Shown piece after piece: positions 24,089 through 33,697 of a DNA stretch of 64,000 bases. The notes below the pieces were generated by a model. That model had not been told where the DNA came from. It searched no databases and saw only the letters and a list, made by a program, of their open reading frames with translations. The DNA is from Larkinella sp051857545 (GTDB lineage: Bacteria; Bacteroidota; Bacteroidia; Cytophagales; Spirosomataceae), in assembly GCF_051857545.1 (NCBI RefSeq), contig NZ_JBPZHB010000008.1, forward strand, positions 124,001-188,000. The letters are read 5' to 3'. A program made the translations under genes and the position numbers. How positions within the stretch are numbered: the first letter of the stretch is position 1; the number at the start of each line of letters is the position of its first letter.

Positions 24089-24173
24089 AAGACACGAAAG
24101 ACCTGAGAAGAGCGACAACCCTTTGTTCATCAAGGGCGTGCTCTTTACTCTTTTGTCTTTATTCTCTTGTCTT
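24089..24173. repeat. Degenerate inverted repeat of AAGACAAGAGAATAAAG-type words
   Basis: Left arm 24089-24115 and right arm 24140-24173 are partially complementary and purine/pyrimidine biased (AAGAC, AAAGAC and GAGTAAAG words), with an inner CCCTTTG-TTCAT-CAAGGG hairpin. It lies in the leader of the TonB receptor gene, between it and an upstream same-strand gene. It resembles 60919-61004. Confidence 0.55.
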
Positions 24174-24240
24174 CGGTATTCGTTTCACATGCATTCAGAC
24201 ACACTTATTCAAAGCTGACGGGAAATGGTCAGCCCGGAAA

Positions 24241-24792
24241 TCAAACGTACACGATGTGAAACGACCGTTCAGGCGGAAGCTGCGGAGGGGTGAGGGCCAC
24301 GTAGAGAGCAAACTGGTTGATAAAACCGCCGACCCTCTGTTCAGGAAACCAGTTGGTTGGGGGATAAATCCAGGAAAGCAGATCCTGGCAGAAAATCGGT
24401 TGTAAAAAGGGGGAGGCTTCGTTCGATTCTTCTTCCTGCTGTTGTGCGTCTTTTTCGAGCGCTTCCAGCGACGCCAGTTGTCGGTTCAGGCGGGTTTCTT
24501 CTTTGTCCCACCAGCACTCGTAAAATACACTGTCGCCGACCACCGTCGTTGCGATCAGGTCATACATCTGCCCCTGGTATTCAAATTCGTGGTCGTGTTC
24601 CCAGCGCAGGTTGGTTTTGATTTCGGAAACCGCCAGTTTCAGTGTCACCCGCTGCGATTCCGTACGGCCCTCTTCCAGACGGTTTTCCACGTCTTTCCTG
24701 ACCCGGTATTTTTGGGATTGCAGGAGCGTATAGGTTCCCCAGAAAGGCAAACCCAGCGTCATCAGGAGCAGTATGAGTATCGACGTCCTCAA
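24241..24792 (-). CDS. Unknown small envelope protein upstream of the TonB receptor
   Basis: 183 aa. The first 25 residues are hydrophobic (SILILLLMTLGLPFWGTY), consistent with a signal peptide or single anchor. The rest is mixed, with YRVRKDVENRLEEGRTESQRVTL, an aromatic-rich centre (EHDHEFEYQGQMYD, YECWWDKEETR) and an acidic coiled segment (LEALEKDAQQQEEESNEAS). I recognise no family. The open frame begins with TTG; an internal ATG ten codons later would still leave part of the hydrophobic stretch, so the start is uncertain. It is 167 bp upstream of the TonB receptor gene on the same strand, and could be an accessory factor for metal or heme uptake, by position only. Confidence 0.6.
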   Translation of the reverse strand: MRTSILILLLMTLGLPFWGTYTLLQSQKYRVRKDVENRLEEGRTESQRVTLKLAVSEIKTNLRWEHDHEFEYQGQMYDLIATTVVGDSVFYECWWDKEETRLNRQLASLEALEKDAQQQEEESNEASPFLQPIFCQDLLSWIYPPTNWFPEQRVGGFINQFALYVALTPPQLPPERSFHIVYV

Positions 24793-24852
24793 TCCGGCAA
24801 ATGGGTAAAGGTTATGGCAAGCGGAACACGGGTTGGTTTCAAAAAAACAGGA

Positions 24853-24888
24853 ACCAGCTAACCGGAACTTTCGTCCTGATTAGCTGGT
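24853..24888 (-). terminator. Terminator of the SusC-SusD-BNR operon
   Basis: Minus-strand hairpin with 9-bp stem ACCAGCTAA / TTAGCTGGT and an 18-nt loop, followed on the minus strand by CCTG and seven T. It lies 24 bp past the stop of the BNR gene. Confidence 0.8.
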
Positions 24889-24912
24889 AGTGGGCAGGGT
24901 TAGTTAGTCAAT

Positions 24913-27900
24913 TTACAAACTCTTGATAGTCTTCGTCTTCAGAATCGACTCCAGTTCGCCCAGGTGCTGATTCAGTTCTGCCGACAGTTCTTCGTACACT
25001 TTATACGAGCCGTCGGTCGGTTTGGCATCCCCGGTTTCAACGCTCCGCCACAACGACGCCAGGCGGTTGTTGAGCTTGATCGGGAAGTTCAGCGGATCCT
25101 GACCACTCTGGTTGCGGATCTGATACAGGTTTTCTTCCACGATGCTCAGTTGCTCGATGATCTTTTTGTTGGCCGGGCTGTTGGTTTTGCCCAGTTTTTC
25201 TTTCAAATCCCGAATCTGAACCACCGCGTCGTTCGCCTTGCTGGTTTGGTCACGGAGTTTAATCGCCAGTTGGAACTGTTCCTGAACATCAGCATCGCTT
25301 ACACCCTTCAAACGCGGATCGAGCTTGATTTCAAACGGTTGCGTGAGGGTTTTGCCAGCAGTCGTGAGCCGGATCTGGTATTTTCCCGAAGGAGCCAGCG
25401 GTCCCATCGTGGGCCGCGCACTCCAGACAATCATGCCTTTGAACTCGGTGGCTCCCGGATAGCGCATGTCCCACTCGAAGCGGTTCAGGCCGGCATTTTT
25501 CGTCGGCGGTTTTACGCGTGGAGCGCGTGGATTGTCCTCTTCCATCTCAGCCGCCGGTGCTTTCTCTCCCGCTGCCGGTGCATCGACGCTTTCGAAACTG
25601 CGAACCAGATTGCCTTTCGAATCCAGAATTTCAATTTTCACTTTGTCGGACGGTTTCGCCAGGTAGTACTGGAAAACCGCATTCTGAACCCGACGGACGG
25701 CACTATACGGTTTGAAAAAATGCACGTCGGCTTTGGCGACTTCGGGCGAAAATTCCCGAATCGGAGCCACATCGTCCAGCACATACATCGAACGACCGTG
25801 GGTACCGATCACCAGATCTTTTTCGGTTACGATCAGATCGGAGATTTGGGTGTCGGGCAAACCCAGTTGCATCGGCTGCCAGTTGTCGCCGTCATTGAAC
25901 GACACATAAACACCGTGTTCCGTACCGGCATACAACAAACCGGGCTTCGTCATGTCTTCCCGAACCGTGTGGGCGTAATGCCCGGCACCAATGCCGGTCA
26001 CGATTTTTTTCCAGGTTTTTCCGTAGTCATCCGTTTTCCAGAGATACGGGGCGCGGTCGTCCATCTGATACCGCTTGGCGGCAATGTAAGCCGTTCCGGG
26101 CTTGTGCCGCGACGCGTCGATGATGCTGATCCGGGTGTGTTTCGGCAAATCTTTCGGCGTAATGTTCTGCCAGGTTTTGCCGTGATCGCGGGTGATGTGT
26201 ACCAGCCCGTCGTCGGAACCGGCCCAGATCGTGTTGACATCGTGGAACGAAGGCGCGAGCGCAAAAACCGTCGCGTAGATTTCCGGGCCGTTCATGTCCA
26301 TCGTAATGACCCCGCCACTTTTTCCGAGGGAGGCCGTATCGGCCAGCGTCAGGTCCGGGCTGATTTTCTGCCACGATTGCCCCTCGTTGGTCGACATCCA
26401 GACGTGCTGTGAACAAACATACAAGCGGTTCGGATCGACCGGCGAGAACACGATGGGATACGTCCACTGCCAGCGTTCGGGCAACGCACTGGAGGGTTCG
26501 CCGGAGAAAAACCGGGGATACACCTGCACATCCCGCACCTGACCGGTGGCCCGGTTGTAGCGCGTCAACAACGCCCCCTGGCTACCGGCGTAGAAAATGT
26601 CCGGGTTTTTCGGGTCCTGGGCAATGTAGCCGCTCTCTCCTCCCCCAACGTCGTAATACCGTTCCGATTTCTTGAGTGAATTGGACCGGGCCTGCATGTG
26701 GTTCCAGCCTTCGCTGGCCACTGCCACGGTTGAGTTATCCTGCTGGGCACCGGCCACATGGTACGGAAAATCATTGGTCACCGTGATGTGGTACAACTGC
26801 GCCGTCGGGAAGTTTTCGTCCGTCCAGGTTTTGCCGCCGTTAACCGAAACCGTTCCCCCGCCGTCGTTGGACGAGACCATCCGCATCGGGTCGGCCGGGT
26901 CGATCCACAGGTCGTGGTTGTCACCGTGGGGCACCGTAATCGTTTTGTCGAATTTCACCCCGCCGTCCGACGATTTGAAGAAACCGACATTGAGGCAGTA
27001 TACGCCATCTTTGTCTTTCGGATCGGCGTAGATGCGCGAGTAGTAGAACGCCCGCTGACGCAGTTTCCGCTCGGAGTTGACGTATTTCCAGGTCATCCCG
27101 GCATCGTCAGACCGGTATACACCGCCGTCGTTGGCTTCCACAATGGCCCAGACGCGGTTGGGATCGACCGGCGAAACCGTCACGCCAATTTTGCCGACCG
27201 GCCCTTTGGGCATCCCCGGTTTGTTGGTCAGTTCGGTCCAGGTGTCGCCCCCGTCCGTCGATTTGAACAAACCGCAGGCACCACCGCCCCCCCACATTTT
27301 GTAGGGCGTGCGATACACCTGCCAGATCGACGCGTAGATCACTTTCGGATTCGTGGGGTCGATGATGAGGTCGGCCGCACCAGCTTTGTCACCTTTGTAC
27401 AGAACTTTTTTCCAGGTCGTACCGCCGTCGGTAGTCCGGAAAACACCCCGCTCTTCGTTCGGGCCGTACGGATGGCCCAGAGCCGCTACGTAAACCGTAT
27501 TCGGGTCGGTGGGATGCACGCGAACCCGGGCAATGGCCTGCGTATTTTTCAGACCGATGTTCTTCCAGGTTTTGCCCGCGTCGGTGGTTTTGTAAACGCC
27601 ATCACCCTGCATGATGTTGCCCCGAAACTGGGTTTCGCCGGTTCCGATGTAGACCACATCCGGGTTGGTTTCCGAAACGGCCACCGCCCCCACTGAAGAA
27701 CTTTGCAGTTGACCATCGGTAACGGGTGCCCAGGTATTCCCGCCATCGACGGTTTTCCATAAGCCACCACCAACCGCGCCAAAATAGTATTCCTGTTTGC
27801 GCGAGGAACTCCCCGAAGACCCCAGGGAGCGACCGCCCCGGTTGGGACCAATGTTGCGCCAGGTCATTCCTTTAAAATGCAGGGAGTCGGTCGCCAACAC

Positions 27901-27984
27901 CGGCGAAGACGACTGAGCCGCGGCCGGCTCGGTCAGCAGAAGCCCCCCTAAAGCCGTCAGAATGAGACAGTGGTGTAATTTCAT
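24913..27984 (-). CDS. VPS10/sortilin-type BNR-repeat beta-propeller protein, secreted (copy 1)
   Basis: 1023 aa from the ATG that opens a signal peptide (MKLHHCLILTALGGLLLTEPAAA); a TTG five codons upstream is less likely. Residues about 35-720 carry many BNR/Asp-box-like blades (GGLWKTVDGGNTW, GVYKTTDAGKTWKN, GVFRTTDGGTTWKK, GLFKSTDGGDTW, GVYRSDDAGMTWK, GVYVSFNDGDNW), arranged as two propellers as in VPS10/sortilin-like glycosidase relatives. The C-terminal third has an Ig-like domain and a helical segment (ADVQEQFQLAIKLRDQTSKANDAVVQIRDL). Relatives are annotated as BNR-repeat glycosyl hydrolases, but no catalytic acid pair is certain. It is 98 bp behind SusD on the same strand and ends in a terminator, so it is the third gene of that operon. 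Confidence 0.85.
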   Translation of the reverse strand: MKLHHCLILTALGGLLLTEPAAAQSSSPVLATDSLHFKGMTWRNIGPNRGGRSLGSSGSSSRKQEYYFGAVGGGLWKTVDGGNTWAPVTDGQLQSSSVGAVAVSETNPDVVYIGTGETQFRGNIMQGDGVYKTTDAGKTWKNIGLKNTQAIARVRVHPTDPNTVYVAALGHPYGPNEERGVFRTTDGGTTWKKVLYKGDKAGAADLIIDPTNPKVIYASIWQVYRTPYKMWGGGGACGLFKSTDGGDTWTELTNKPGMPKGPVGKIGVTVSPVDPNRVWAIVEANDGGVYRSDDAGMTWKYVNSERKLRQRAFYYSRIYADPKDKDGVYCLNVGFFKSSDGGVKFDKTITVPHGDNHDLWIDPADPMRMVSSNDGGGTVSVNGGKTWTDENFPTAQLYHITVTNDFPYHVAGAQQDNSTVAVASEGWNHMQARSNSLKKSERYYDVGGGESGYIAQDPKNPDIFYAGSQGALLTRYNRATGQVRDVQVYPRFFSGEPSSALPERWQWTYPIVFSPVDPNRLYVCSQHVWMSTNEGQSWQKISPDLTLADTASLGKSGGVITMDMNGPEIYATVFALAPSFHDVNTIWAGSDDGLVHITRDHGKTWQNITPKDLPKHTRISIIDASRHKPGTAYIAAKRYQMDDRAPYLWKTDDYGKTWKKIVTGIGAGHYAHTVREDMTKPGLLYAGTEHGVYVSFNDGDNWQPMQLGLPDTQISDLIVTEKDLVIGTHGRSMYVLDDVAPIREFSPEVAKADVHFFKPYSAVRRVQNAVFQYYLAKPSDKVKIEILDSKGNLVRSFESVDAPAAGEKAPAAEMEEDNPRAPRVKPPTKNAGLNRFEWDMRYPGATEFKGMIVWSARPTMGPLAPSGKYQIRLTTAGKTLTQPFEIKLDPRLKGVSDADVQEQFQLAIKLRDQTSKANDAVVQIRDLKEKLGKTNSPANKKIIEQLSIVEENLYQIRNQSGQDPLNFPIKLNNRLASLWRSVETGDAKPTDGSYKVYEELSAELNQHLGELESILKTKTIKSL

Positions 27985-28082
27985 AGACTGTTTTTTCAAA
28001 AAAAGTATGTAGGGTTAATTTAACGCTTCATCAGGAGATCCGGATGGGTTATTTATTGATCGTCCAATTCCGGGTCGATTCT

Positions 28083-29486
28083 CTAGCGGTAGCCTTCGTT
28101 CTGATCCAGATTCTTGTTGGAATCGATGTCCGCCAGGGGAATCGGGAAAACCTGCCGTCCCGCGTTCGTCAGCGTAATCGGCGGACCATTTTTCCGGGCA
28201 ACAGCCACCAGTTTGGTCATGGCCTGGTTGGTCCGGACCAGATCGAAGAAGCGGTGGCCTTCAAACGCCAGCTCAATTTTCCGTTCCTGCCAGATGGCCT
28301 GCAAGGTCGGCTGCAAACCGGTGACCGTCGAAGCGGCCAGTCCGGCCCGCGTTCTGATCCGGTTCAGATCGGCCAACGCACCGGTCAGGTTTCCGGTTTG
28401 GGCCAAGGCTTCCGCCCGGTTCAGATACACCTCGGCAATCCGCAAAATATGAACGTTATCGATGTTACCGGCTTTCTGGTATTTCGTCGAGTAATAGACA
28501 CCGACCACATTGTCACGGGCCGTCATTTTTCCCCGCACATCGCTTGGATTGGCAATCAGTTCGGCGTAGAATCCTTCGTGAATGGCAATGTCGCCCCGGC
28601 CACCCATACTGGACGGAAAATACCAGTTGCGAAGACCGCTCTGGTCGGTGGAACCAAAGGCTAGTTCAAAAATGGATTCGGTAGAAAAAGCCCCCGAGAA
28701 AATCGATTCGTAAGAACCCAGCAAGGCATATTTACTGTCGTTGATGACCAGGTTGGCATACTCGATCACTTTCTGGGGCTGGTTGGTATACAGATACAGG
28801 CGGGAAAGCAGCGCCCGGGCGGTTCCCTTCACGGCCTGCGAACGGGTGGTCGTGATGTTCGCGTGCGTTTCCGGCAATAGCTCAAGTGACTTCAGAAGAT
28901 CGCTTTCCACCTGCGCATAGGACTCCACCAGCGTAGACCGGCTCGGAAACAACGAATCGTCGACCTGTTTGGAAGGCTTCAGCACCAGCGGAATGCCCAT
29001 CGTCCCTACTACACCCGGCACGCCCCCGTATGAACGGGTCAGGTCAAAAAACGTCAGGCCCCGGATAAAATACGCCTGCCCCAGAATGGCGTTCTTGGTG
29101 GCATCCGGAATGTCCGTCAGGGTCGGAACGGCTTCGATCAGCGTGTTCGCGATGTTGACCGCGCGGTAGGCCCGGGTCCACATGGCGGCATTTTCCCGGT
29201 TGGCCGGTGCCGTCACGTAGGTGTCCATTTCCCGGTAAAAATCCCAGGTTCCCACGCTTTGTGAAATATCGGCTGCGACATCGCCCATCAGGATGAAGTT
29301 TCGCCCGTAATAGTTTCCGTCCTGGAGCTGGTTATACATCCCGGCCATGGCCGCCGTGGCACCTTTCAGGTTGGTAACAGCAACGCTTTCCGACACCTCG
29401 GCCTGCGGTTCCTGATCCAGCACATCACAGGCCGTCAATACACTGCACAAAGCAGTGGTCAGAAGAATATGATTCAGTCTTTTCAT
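28083..29486 (-). CDS. SusD/RagB-family outer-membrane lipoprotein (pair 1)
   Basis: 467 aa from the ATG that opens the lipoprotein signal MKRLNHILLTTALCSVLTAC with lipobox cysteine C20. The helical TPR-like fold of SusD is visible: AVTNLKGATAAMAGMYNQLQDG near the N-terminus, GQAYFIRGLTFFDLTRSYGGVP, RIAEVYLNRAEALAQTGN and the closing RKIELAFEGHRFFDLVRTN. SusD proteins cap the SusC transporter on the cell surface and bind the substrate. It is encoded 48 bp after its SusC partner. The ligand cannot be read, but linkage with a BNR propeller suggests a glycan or glycoprotein-derived substrate. Confidence 0.93.
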   Translation of the reverse strand: MKRLNHILLTTALCSVLTACDVLDQEPQAEVSESVAVTNLKGATAAMAGMYNQLQDGNYYGRNFILMGDVAADISQSVGTWDFYREMDTYVTAPANRENAAMWTRAYRAVNIANTLIEAVPTLTDIPDATKNAILGQAYFIRGLTFFDLTRSYGGVPGVVGTMGIPLVLKPSKQVDDSLFPSRSTLVESYAQVESDLLKSLELLPETHANITTTRSQAVKGTARALLSRLYLYTNQPQKVIEYANLVINDSKYALLGSYESIFSGAFSTESIFELAFGSTDQSGLRNWYFPSSMGGRGDIAIHEGFYAELIANPSDVRGKMTARDNVVGVYYSTKYQKAGNIDNVHILRIAEVYLNRAEALAQTGNLTGALADLNRIRTRAGLAASTVTGLQPTLQAIWQERKIELAFEGHRFFDLVRTNQAMTKLVAVARKNGPPITLTNAGRQVFPIPLADIDSNKNLDQNEGYR

Positions 29487-29534
29487 GGCGTCAATTTTAA
29501 ATGGGTACATCCTGTCAGTAGCGGTTGAGAACGG

Positions 29535-32525
29535 TTAAAAACTTACGTTGATACCAGCCATATACACCCGTGGTTGCGGCATCGTGTAGAACTCGATGCC
29601 CTGCGTAAGGTTGGTGGCCGCCGTTCCGGTCAGTTCCGGGTCCAAACCGGTGTACTTCGTGAACGTCAGGACATTCTGGCCGGACACGTAAACCCGCGCA
29701 CTCGACAGCTTAATTTTGCTCAACAGCGTAGCTGGCAGGCTGTAACCGATCGACAGGTTTTTCAGACGCATGTACGAACCATCTTCCAGAAAGCGCGAAG
29801 GGCGCAGATTGCCCGAATAGTTTTCCGCCGTCATTTTCGGGATCATCGTTTCATCACCCGGTTTTTGCCAGCGATCCAGTTGGCTCGTCATGAAGTTGGT
29901 ATTCCGCGTACCGCCGTGTTCCTGGAAAAAGCGGTTCCAGTGCAACTGCATGTTTCCATAAGAATACTGGAAGAAGAACATCAGGTCGAAGCCTTTGTAA
30001 GACAGCGTGTTGGTAATCCCGCCGAAGAAATCCGGGTTGGCGTTGCCCACGATCTTGCGATCGACGTTGGCGTCAAACTTGCCATCACCATTCACATCCG
30101 TAAAAATGGGCGCTCCCGTTTCCCGGTTGACGCCGGTTTGCTCGTGGAAATAGAACGAATACATGGAGTAACCCTCTTCGTAGCGGTAAATATCCCGGTT
30201 GTAGACGGTGAACGGCGCGGCCAGCTTGGTCAGGCGGTTTCTGTTGGTGGCAATGTTAAAGTTCACATTCCAGTCGAGCTTGTCTGCTCCACCGCGCAGG
30301 ACGTCGGCATTGATACCCAGTTCGACCCCACTGTTCTGCACCGAACCGTAGTTCTGCACCAGCGTATTGAAACCGGAGGTCCGGGGCACCGGAACAGCCA
30401 GCAACAGATCCCGCGTGTTCTTGACGTAATAGTCGGCGGTAATTTTCAGGCGGTTTTTCAGCAAACCCAGATCAAGCCCAACGTTGGTTTGCTCCGTGGT
30501 TTCCCATTTCAGGTTGGGATTGGCCAACTGGACGGGTGCCGTTCCCGGCAAGTTCACATACGCCGAAGAACCGGACACATCGCCCAGGTCGTTCAGGTTG
30601 CCACCCCAAAGGCCCAGGGACTGAAAATTCGTAATCCCGCTCTGGTTCCCCGTAAAACCGTAGCTGGCCCGGAGTTTCAGCACGTTGATTGCCGACACCG
30701 ATTTCATGAACGACTCCTCGGAGAGCAGCCAGCCCACGGCCACCGACGGGAATGTTCCCCAGCGGTTGGCCACCCCAAACCGGGAAGAACCATCGCGCCG
30801 GACGTTCACCGTTGCCAGGTATTTGTTTTTGTAGTCGTATACAAACCGGCCAAACACCGAAGCGATTCCCCAACTGGAACCTTCCGACGTACCGGTTTGA
30901 ACAGCCGCCGAGATGATTTTGCGGAAGTCGTTGCTGGGAAACTGTTGGCCCGTAGCCGACGTCCGGCTGAAAACCGACTCCTGAACCGACGTTCCCACCA
31001 ACGCATTGATCGAGTGATTGCCGAAACTCCGCTGGAACGTCAACACGTTCTCCTGCACCCAGTTATCATCCCGCGTGTTGACCGAACGGGCCGAGCCGTT
31101 GACCGCAGCACCGTTGTTCAGAAACGTGTCGTCGTAGAGATCTTCCTGGATGTTGCTGTAATCCAGGCTGAAGCTGGACCGCAGACTCAAACCCGGTATA
31201 ATGTCGTATTGGGCGTATACATTAGCCAGAAACCGGTTGGTCGACATCGTGATGTCGTTGTGTTCAACAGCCGCCAGCGGGCTTTCGAAAGTTCCGAATT
31301 TGGTATACGAACCATTGGCCTGGTAAAAAGGCAGGTTAGGCGGCAGAAAGAAGGAGCCTTCCAGCGCACCGGAAATGTTGTCGTCGTTCCGAACCCGGTT
31401 CCGGAAGTTCCGGGAGAACAGGACGCTGGTTCCGACTTTCACTTTGTTGATGGGCGTAAAGTCGAGGTTGACCCGGCCGCTCGTCCGTTTGAAATCGGAG
31501 CCTTTGATGACGGCTTCCTGAAAGAAGTTGTTGACCGAAACCAGGTACTGGATTTTGTCGGTACCGCCCGTAATCGACAGGTCATGGTTGCGCAGGAGTC
31601 CGTTCTGGAAAACCGGCTCTCGCCAGTCGGTGTTGATGGTTCCGGCCGGATTGGCATACGGGGCCGCCTGGCCGTTGTTGACCGAAGCTTCGTTGATCAG
31701 CGTTTCGAAGGTCGTTCCGTCGACCACGGCGGGTTTGCGCCACAGGTTCTGCGTACCGATGTAGGTACCGAAGCTGATCTTTGCTTTCTTATTGGCTCCG
31801 CGTTTGGTAGTAATCAGCACGACACCATTGGCCGCCCGCGCCCCGTAAATCGCGGTGGCAGAGGCATCTTTCAGAATTTCCATGGAGGCAATGTCGGCCG
31901 GGTTGATGTCGGCGATGGGGTTGGTGGTGCTTCCGCCCAGGCCAATTGCCGAAAGGCTCCCCGACTGAATCGGAATACCGTCGACGACGTACAGCGGATC
32001 GCTGGAGCCGTTGATGGAGGTCGTTCCCCGCACCCGCACCATCATGCCGCCCCCGGGCGTACCGGAGTTGGCGCTCACCTGCACCCCGGCGGCCCGTCCC
32101 TGGAGGAGTTGGTCGCTGCTCGGAGCCGGAATGTTTTCGATGGCTTTACCGCTTACCGACGCGATGGAACCCGTGATGGTTTTCTGGGCCTGTGTTCCAT
32201 AGCCGGTCACAATCACTTCCGTTAAAATCTTGGTATCGGTCACCAAGACCACGTCGATTTTCGACTGGTTTCCGATGACCACTTCTTTATTCTGGAATCC
32301 AATGGAAGAAAAAACCAACGTTCCGCCTTTGGTACTGATGCTGAGCTGATAGGCACCATTGGCATCGGTGGTCGTGCCGATCGAAGTGCCTTTCAGCACT
32401 ACATTCACGCCCGGTATGCCGGTATTTTCTTCCTGGCTGTTCACGATCCCTTTCAGGATGCGGTCCTGCGCATGCAGAAGATGGGCGGAAAAAATAAGAA
32501 TAAGAACAGTAGCAATTTGCTTCAT
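29535..32525 (-). CDS. SusC/RagA-family TonB-linked outer-membrane transporter (pair 1)
   Basis: 996 aa. MKQIATVLILIFSAHLLHAQ is the signal peptide; an upstream in-frame codon would add nine residues before it and is rejected. A carboxypeptidase-D-like domain (about 22-95, GIVNSQEENTGIPGVNVVLKG) precedes the TonB box/plug (ILTEVIVTGYGTQAQKTITGS, GMMVRVRGTTSINGSSDPLYVVDGIP, ATAIYGARAANGVVLITTKRG) and a long barrel ending RVYMAGINVSF. It imports large substrates delivered by SusD. A consensus promoter about 410 nt upstream implies a long leader. Confidence 0.95.
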   Translation of the reverse strand: MKQIATVLILIFSAHLLHAQDRILKGIVNSQEENTGIPGVNVVLKGTSIGTTTDANGAYQLSISTKGGTLVFSSIGFQNKEVVIGNQSKIDVVLVTDTKILTEVIVTGYGTQAQKTITGSIASVSGKAIENIPAPSSDQLLQGRAAGVQVSANSGTPGGGMMVRVRGTTSINGSSDPLYVVDGIPIQSGSLSAIGLGGSTTNPIADINPADIASMEILKDASATAIYGARAANGVVLITTKRGANKKAKISFGTYIGTQNLWRKPAVVDGTTFETLINEASVNNGQAAPYANPAGTINTDWREPVFQNGLLRNHDLSITGGTDKIQYLVSVNNFFQEAVIKGSDFKRTSGRVNLDFTPINKVKVGTSVLFSRNFRNRVRNDDNISGALEGSFFLPPNLPFYQANGSYTKFGTFESPLAAVEHNDITMSTNRFLANVYAQYDIIPGLSLRSSFSLDYSNIQEDLYDDTFLNNGAAVNGSARSVNTRDDNWVQENVLTFQRSFGNHSINALVGTSVQESVFSRTSATGQQFPSNDFRKIISAAVQTGTSEGSSWGIASVFGRFVYDYKNKYLATVNVRRDGSSRFGVANRWGTFPSVAVGWLLSEESFMKSVSAINVLKLRASYGFTGNQSGITNFQSLGLWGGNLNDLGDVSGSSAYVNLPGTAPVQLANPNLKWETTEQTNVGLDLGLLKNRLKITADYYVKNTRDLLLAVPVPRTSGFNTLVQNYGSVQNSGVELGINADVLRGGADKLDWNVNFNIATNRNRLTKLAAPFTVYNRDIYRYEEGYSMYSFYFHEQTGVNRETGAPIFTDVNGDGKFDANVDRKIVGNANPDFFGGITNTLSYKGFDLMFFFQYSYGNMQLHWNRFFQEHGGTRNTNFMTSQLDRWQKPGDETMIPKMTAENYSGNLRPSRFLEDGSYMRLKNLSIGYSLPATLLSKIKLSSARVYVSGQNVLTFTKYTGLDPELTGTAATNLTQGIEFYTMPQPRVYMAGINVSF

Positions 32526-33697
32526 TTGATGAGTTGATTTTGGGTTACACAAACTCCGGTGGAGATGGGCAACGGACGTAGCAGCCTTCCCGGATCTACT
32601 AGTCCGGTGATTGGGGTCGATTCATTTCCGTTTGCAAACAGGTTACGCTCTGGCCGGACACACGTAGCACAAAGCCAGCGTACCGGGCGGGCAGATCGGA
32701 CGCCGTAGACGAGTCGGTATTCGTGTATTTGAAAAACCAGCCCCTGTTAATGTACAGGCCTGGCAGCGGTATGTAAGAAAGTAGTAGCCATGATAACTCG
32801 TGGTTAGAAATGGGAAACTCCGTCTGAATTGGTTCCAAACGGCTACTTTTCTTGCTTGACTGGAAGGGAATAAACAGAGCTGGCGAATGAAGCAAACCCT
32901 GAGAATGTACTTGGAGAGCTACGAAGAATATTCTTTGGCAAATTTAGGAAAAAGCCAATTTTAATACAAAGAAAAAGATCAATAATATTTTCTTTTATTT
33001 CAACTTGCAACAGTGTTTTTTATTGTTAAAACAAAATTTAGCTTATTATTTTCTCCACCCATTGTCAAATAGACGGAATATATTGTACATCGAAACAATT
33101 GGATTGGTGAGCAGATATATTGGTTTTTCCCTGAATATCCAAAACAAAGCAAACCGAATTTTGCACTATTCTTTTATATTGTTTTTTCTATCTGCGAAAA
33201 TCATTACTTGCCAAAATTAAAATACTATTAAACTTGACATCGGTTGGATTGCTTCTAATATTTGGGAGGAGTTTACGAAATATTTACAAGGCTTACCACC
33301 CGCTACCCGCTTCCAGCCGCACTCGAAGCCTGTAGCGAAAACCAGCAGTTGAAATAACAACTGTATCGGGTTGTCATTGACAATCCAGATCATCATCATT
33401 GCGTACTGTAACAGGTTTTTACTGCCTGAACGGATTTTGTGTGCATTGCCACTCTGGAAGGGGAGTTGCAGGAAAGCACAGAAAAACGGTTTGGGGTCTG
33501 TAGCAAAAAACCTGAAGATCTTGCTTGATTGGTATACCGGCCCGACTGTCTCCGACCGACGCGTTATGTGCGGCCTGACCCGGCGTGTTCGGAGCAGTCG
33601 TTGCCCGGTGTTTTACCAGAAAAAACTTCCCACAGATGTCGTGCTCCCGGGCCTATGCCCGACTTGTACGGCCCTGCACAACTCTTATCTTTCGTTC
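32526..33697. other. 1.17-kb gene-free divergent region between SusC and the second BNR gene
   Basis: The stretch holds the promoter of the SusC operon (32939-32970) and a very AT-rich core (about 32935-33240). Open frames inside it (98 aa on the minus strand at 32599-32895, the 109-codon extension in front of the BNR gene) show no signal, domain or recognisable similarity, and I do not call them. TTG and TATCTTTC separated by about 19 nt occur just before the BNR start (to 33693) but would give an almost leaderless transcript. Nothing else recognised. Confidence 0.5.
32939..32970 (-). promoter_or_regulatory. Consensus promoter of the SusC-SusD-BNR operon
   Basis: Minus strand TTTG (32970-32967), a 20-nt spacer, then TAAATTTG (32946-32939) match the Bacteroidota -33/-7 consensus in sequence and spacing. 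The start point would lie near 32933, leaving a leader of about 408 nt before the SusC ATG. Confidence 0.65.

Noticed and set aside
32599..32895. 98-codon minus-strand frame in the SusC leader
   Set aside because: No signal, domain or protein-like composition. A short run (LPARYAG) resembles a piece of the GH9 protein, but this is too short to support homology. Noted only as part of the leader.
33371..33697. N-terminal extension of the second BNR protein
   Set aside because: The 109 extra residues have no similarity to the paralogue and precede a clear signal peptide at the internal ATG, so they are not part of the gene.
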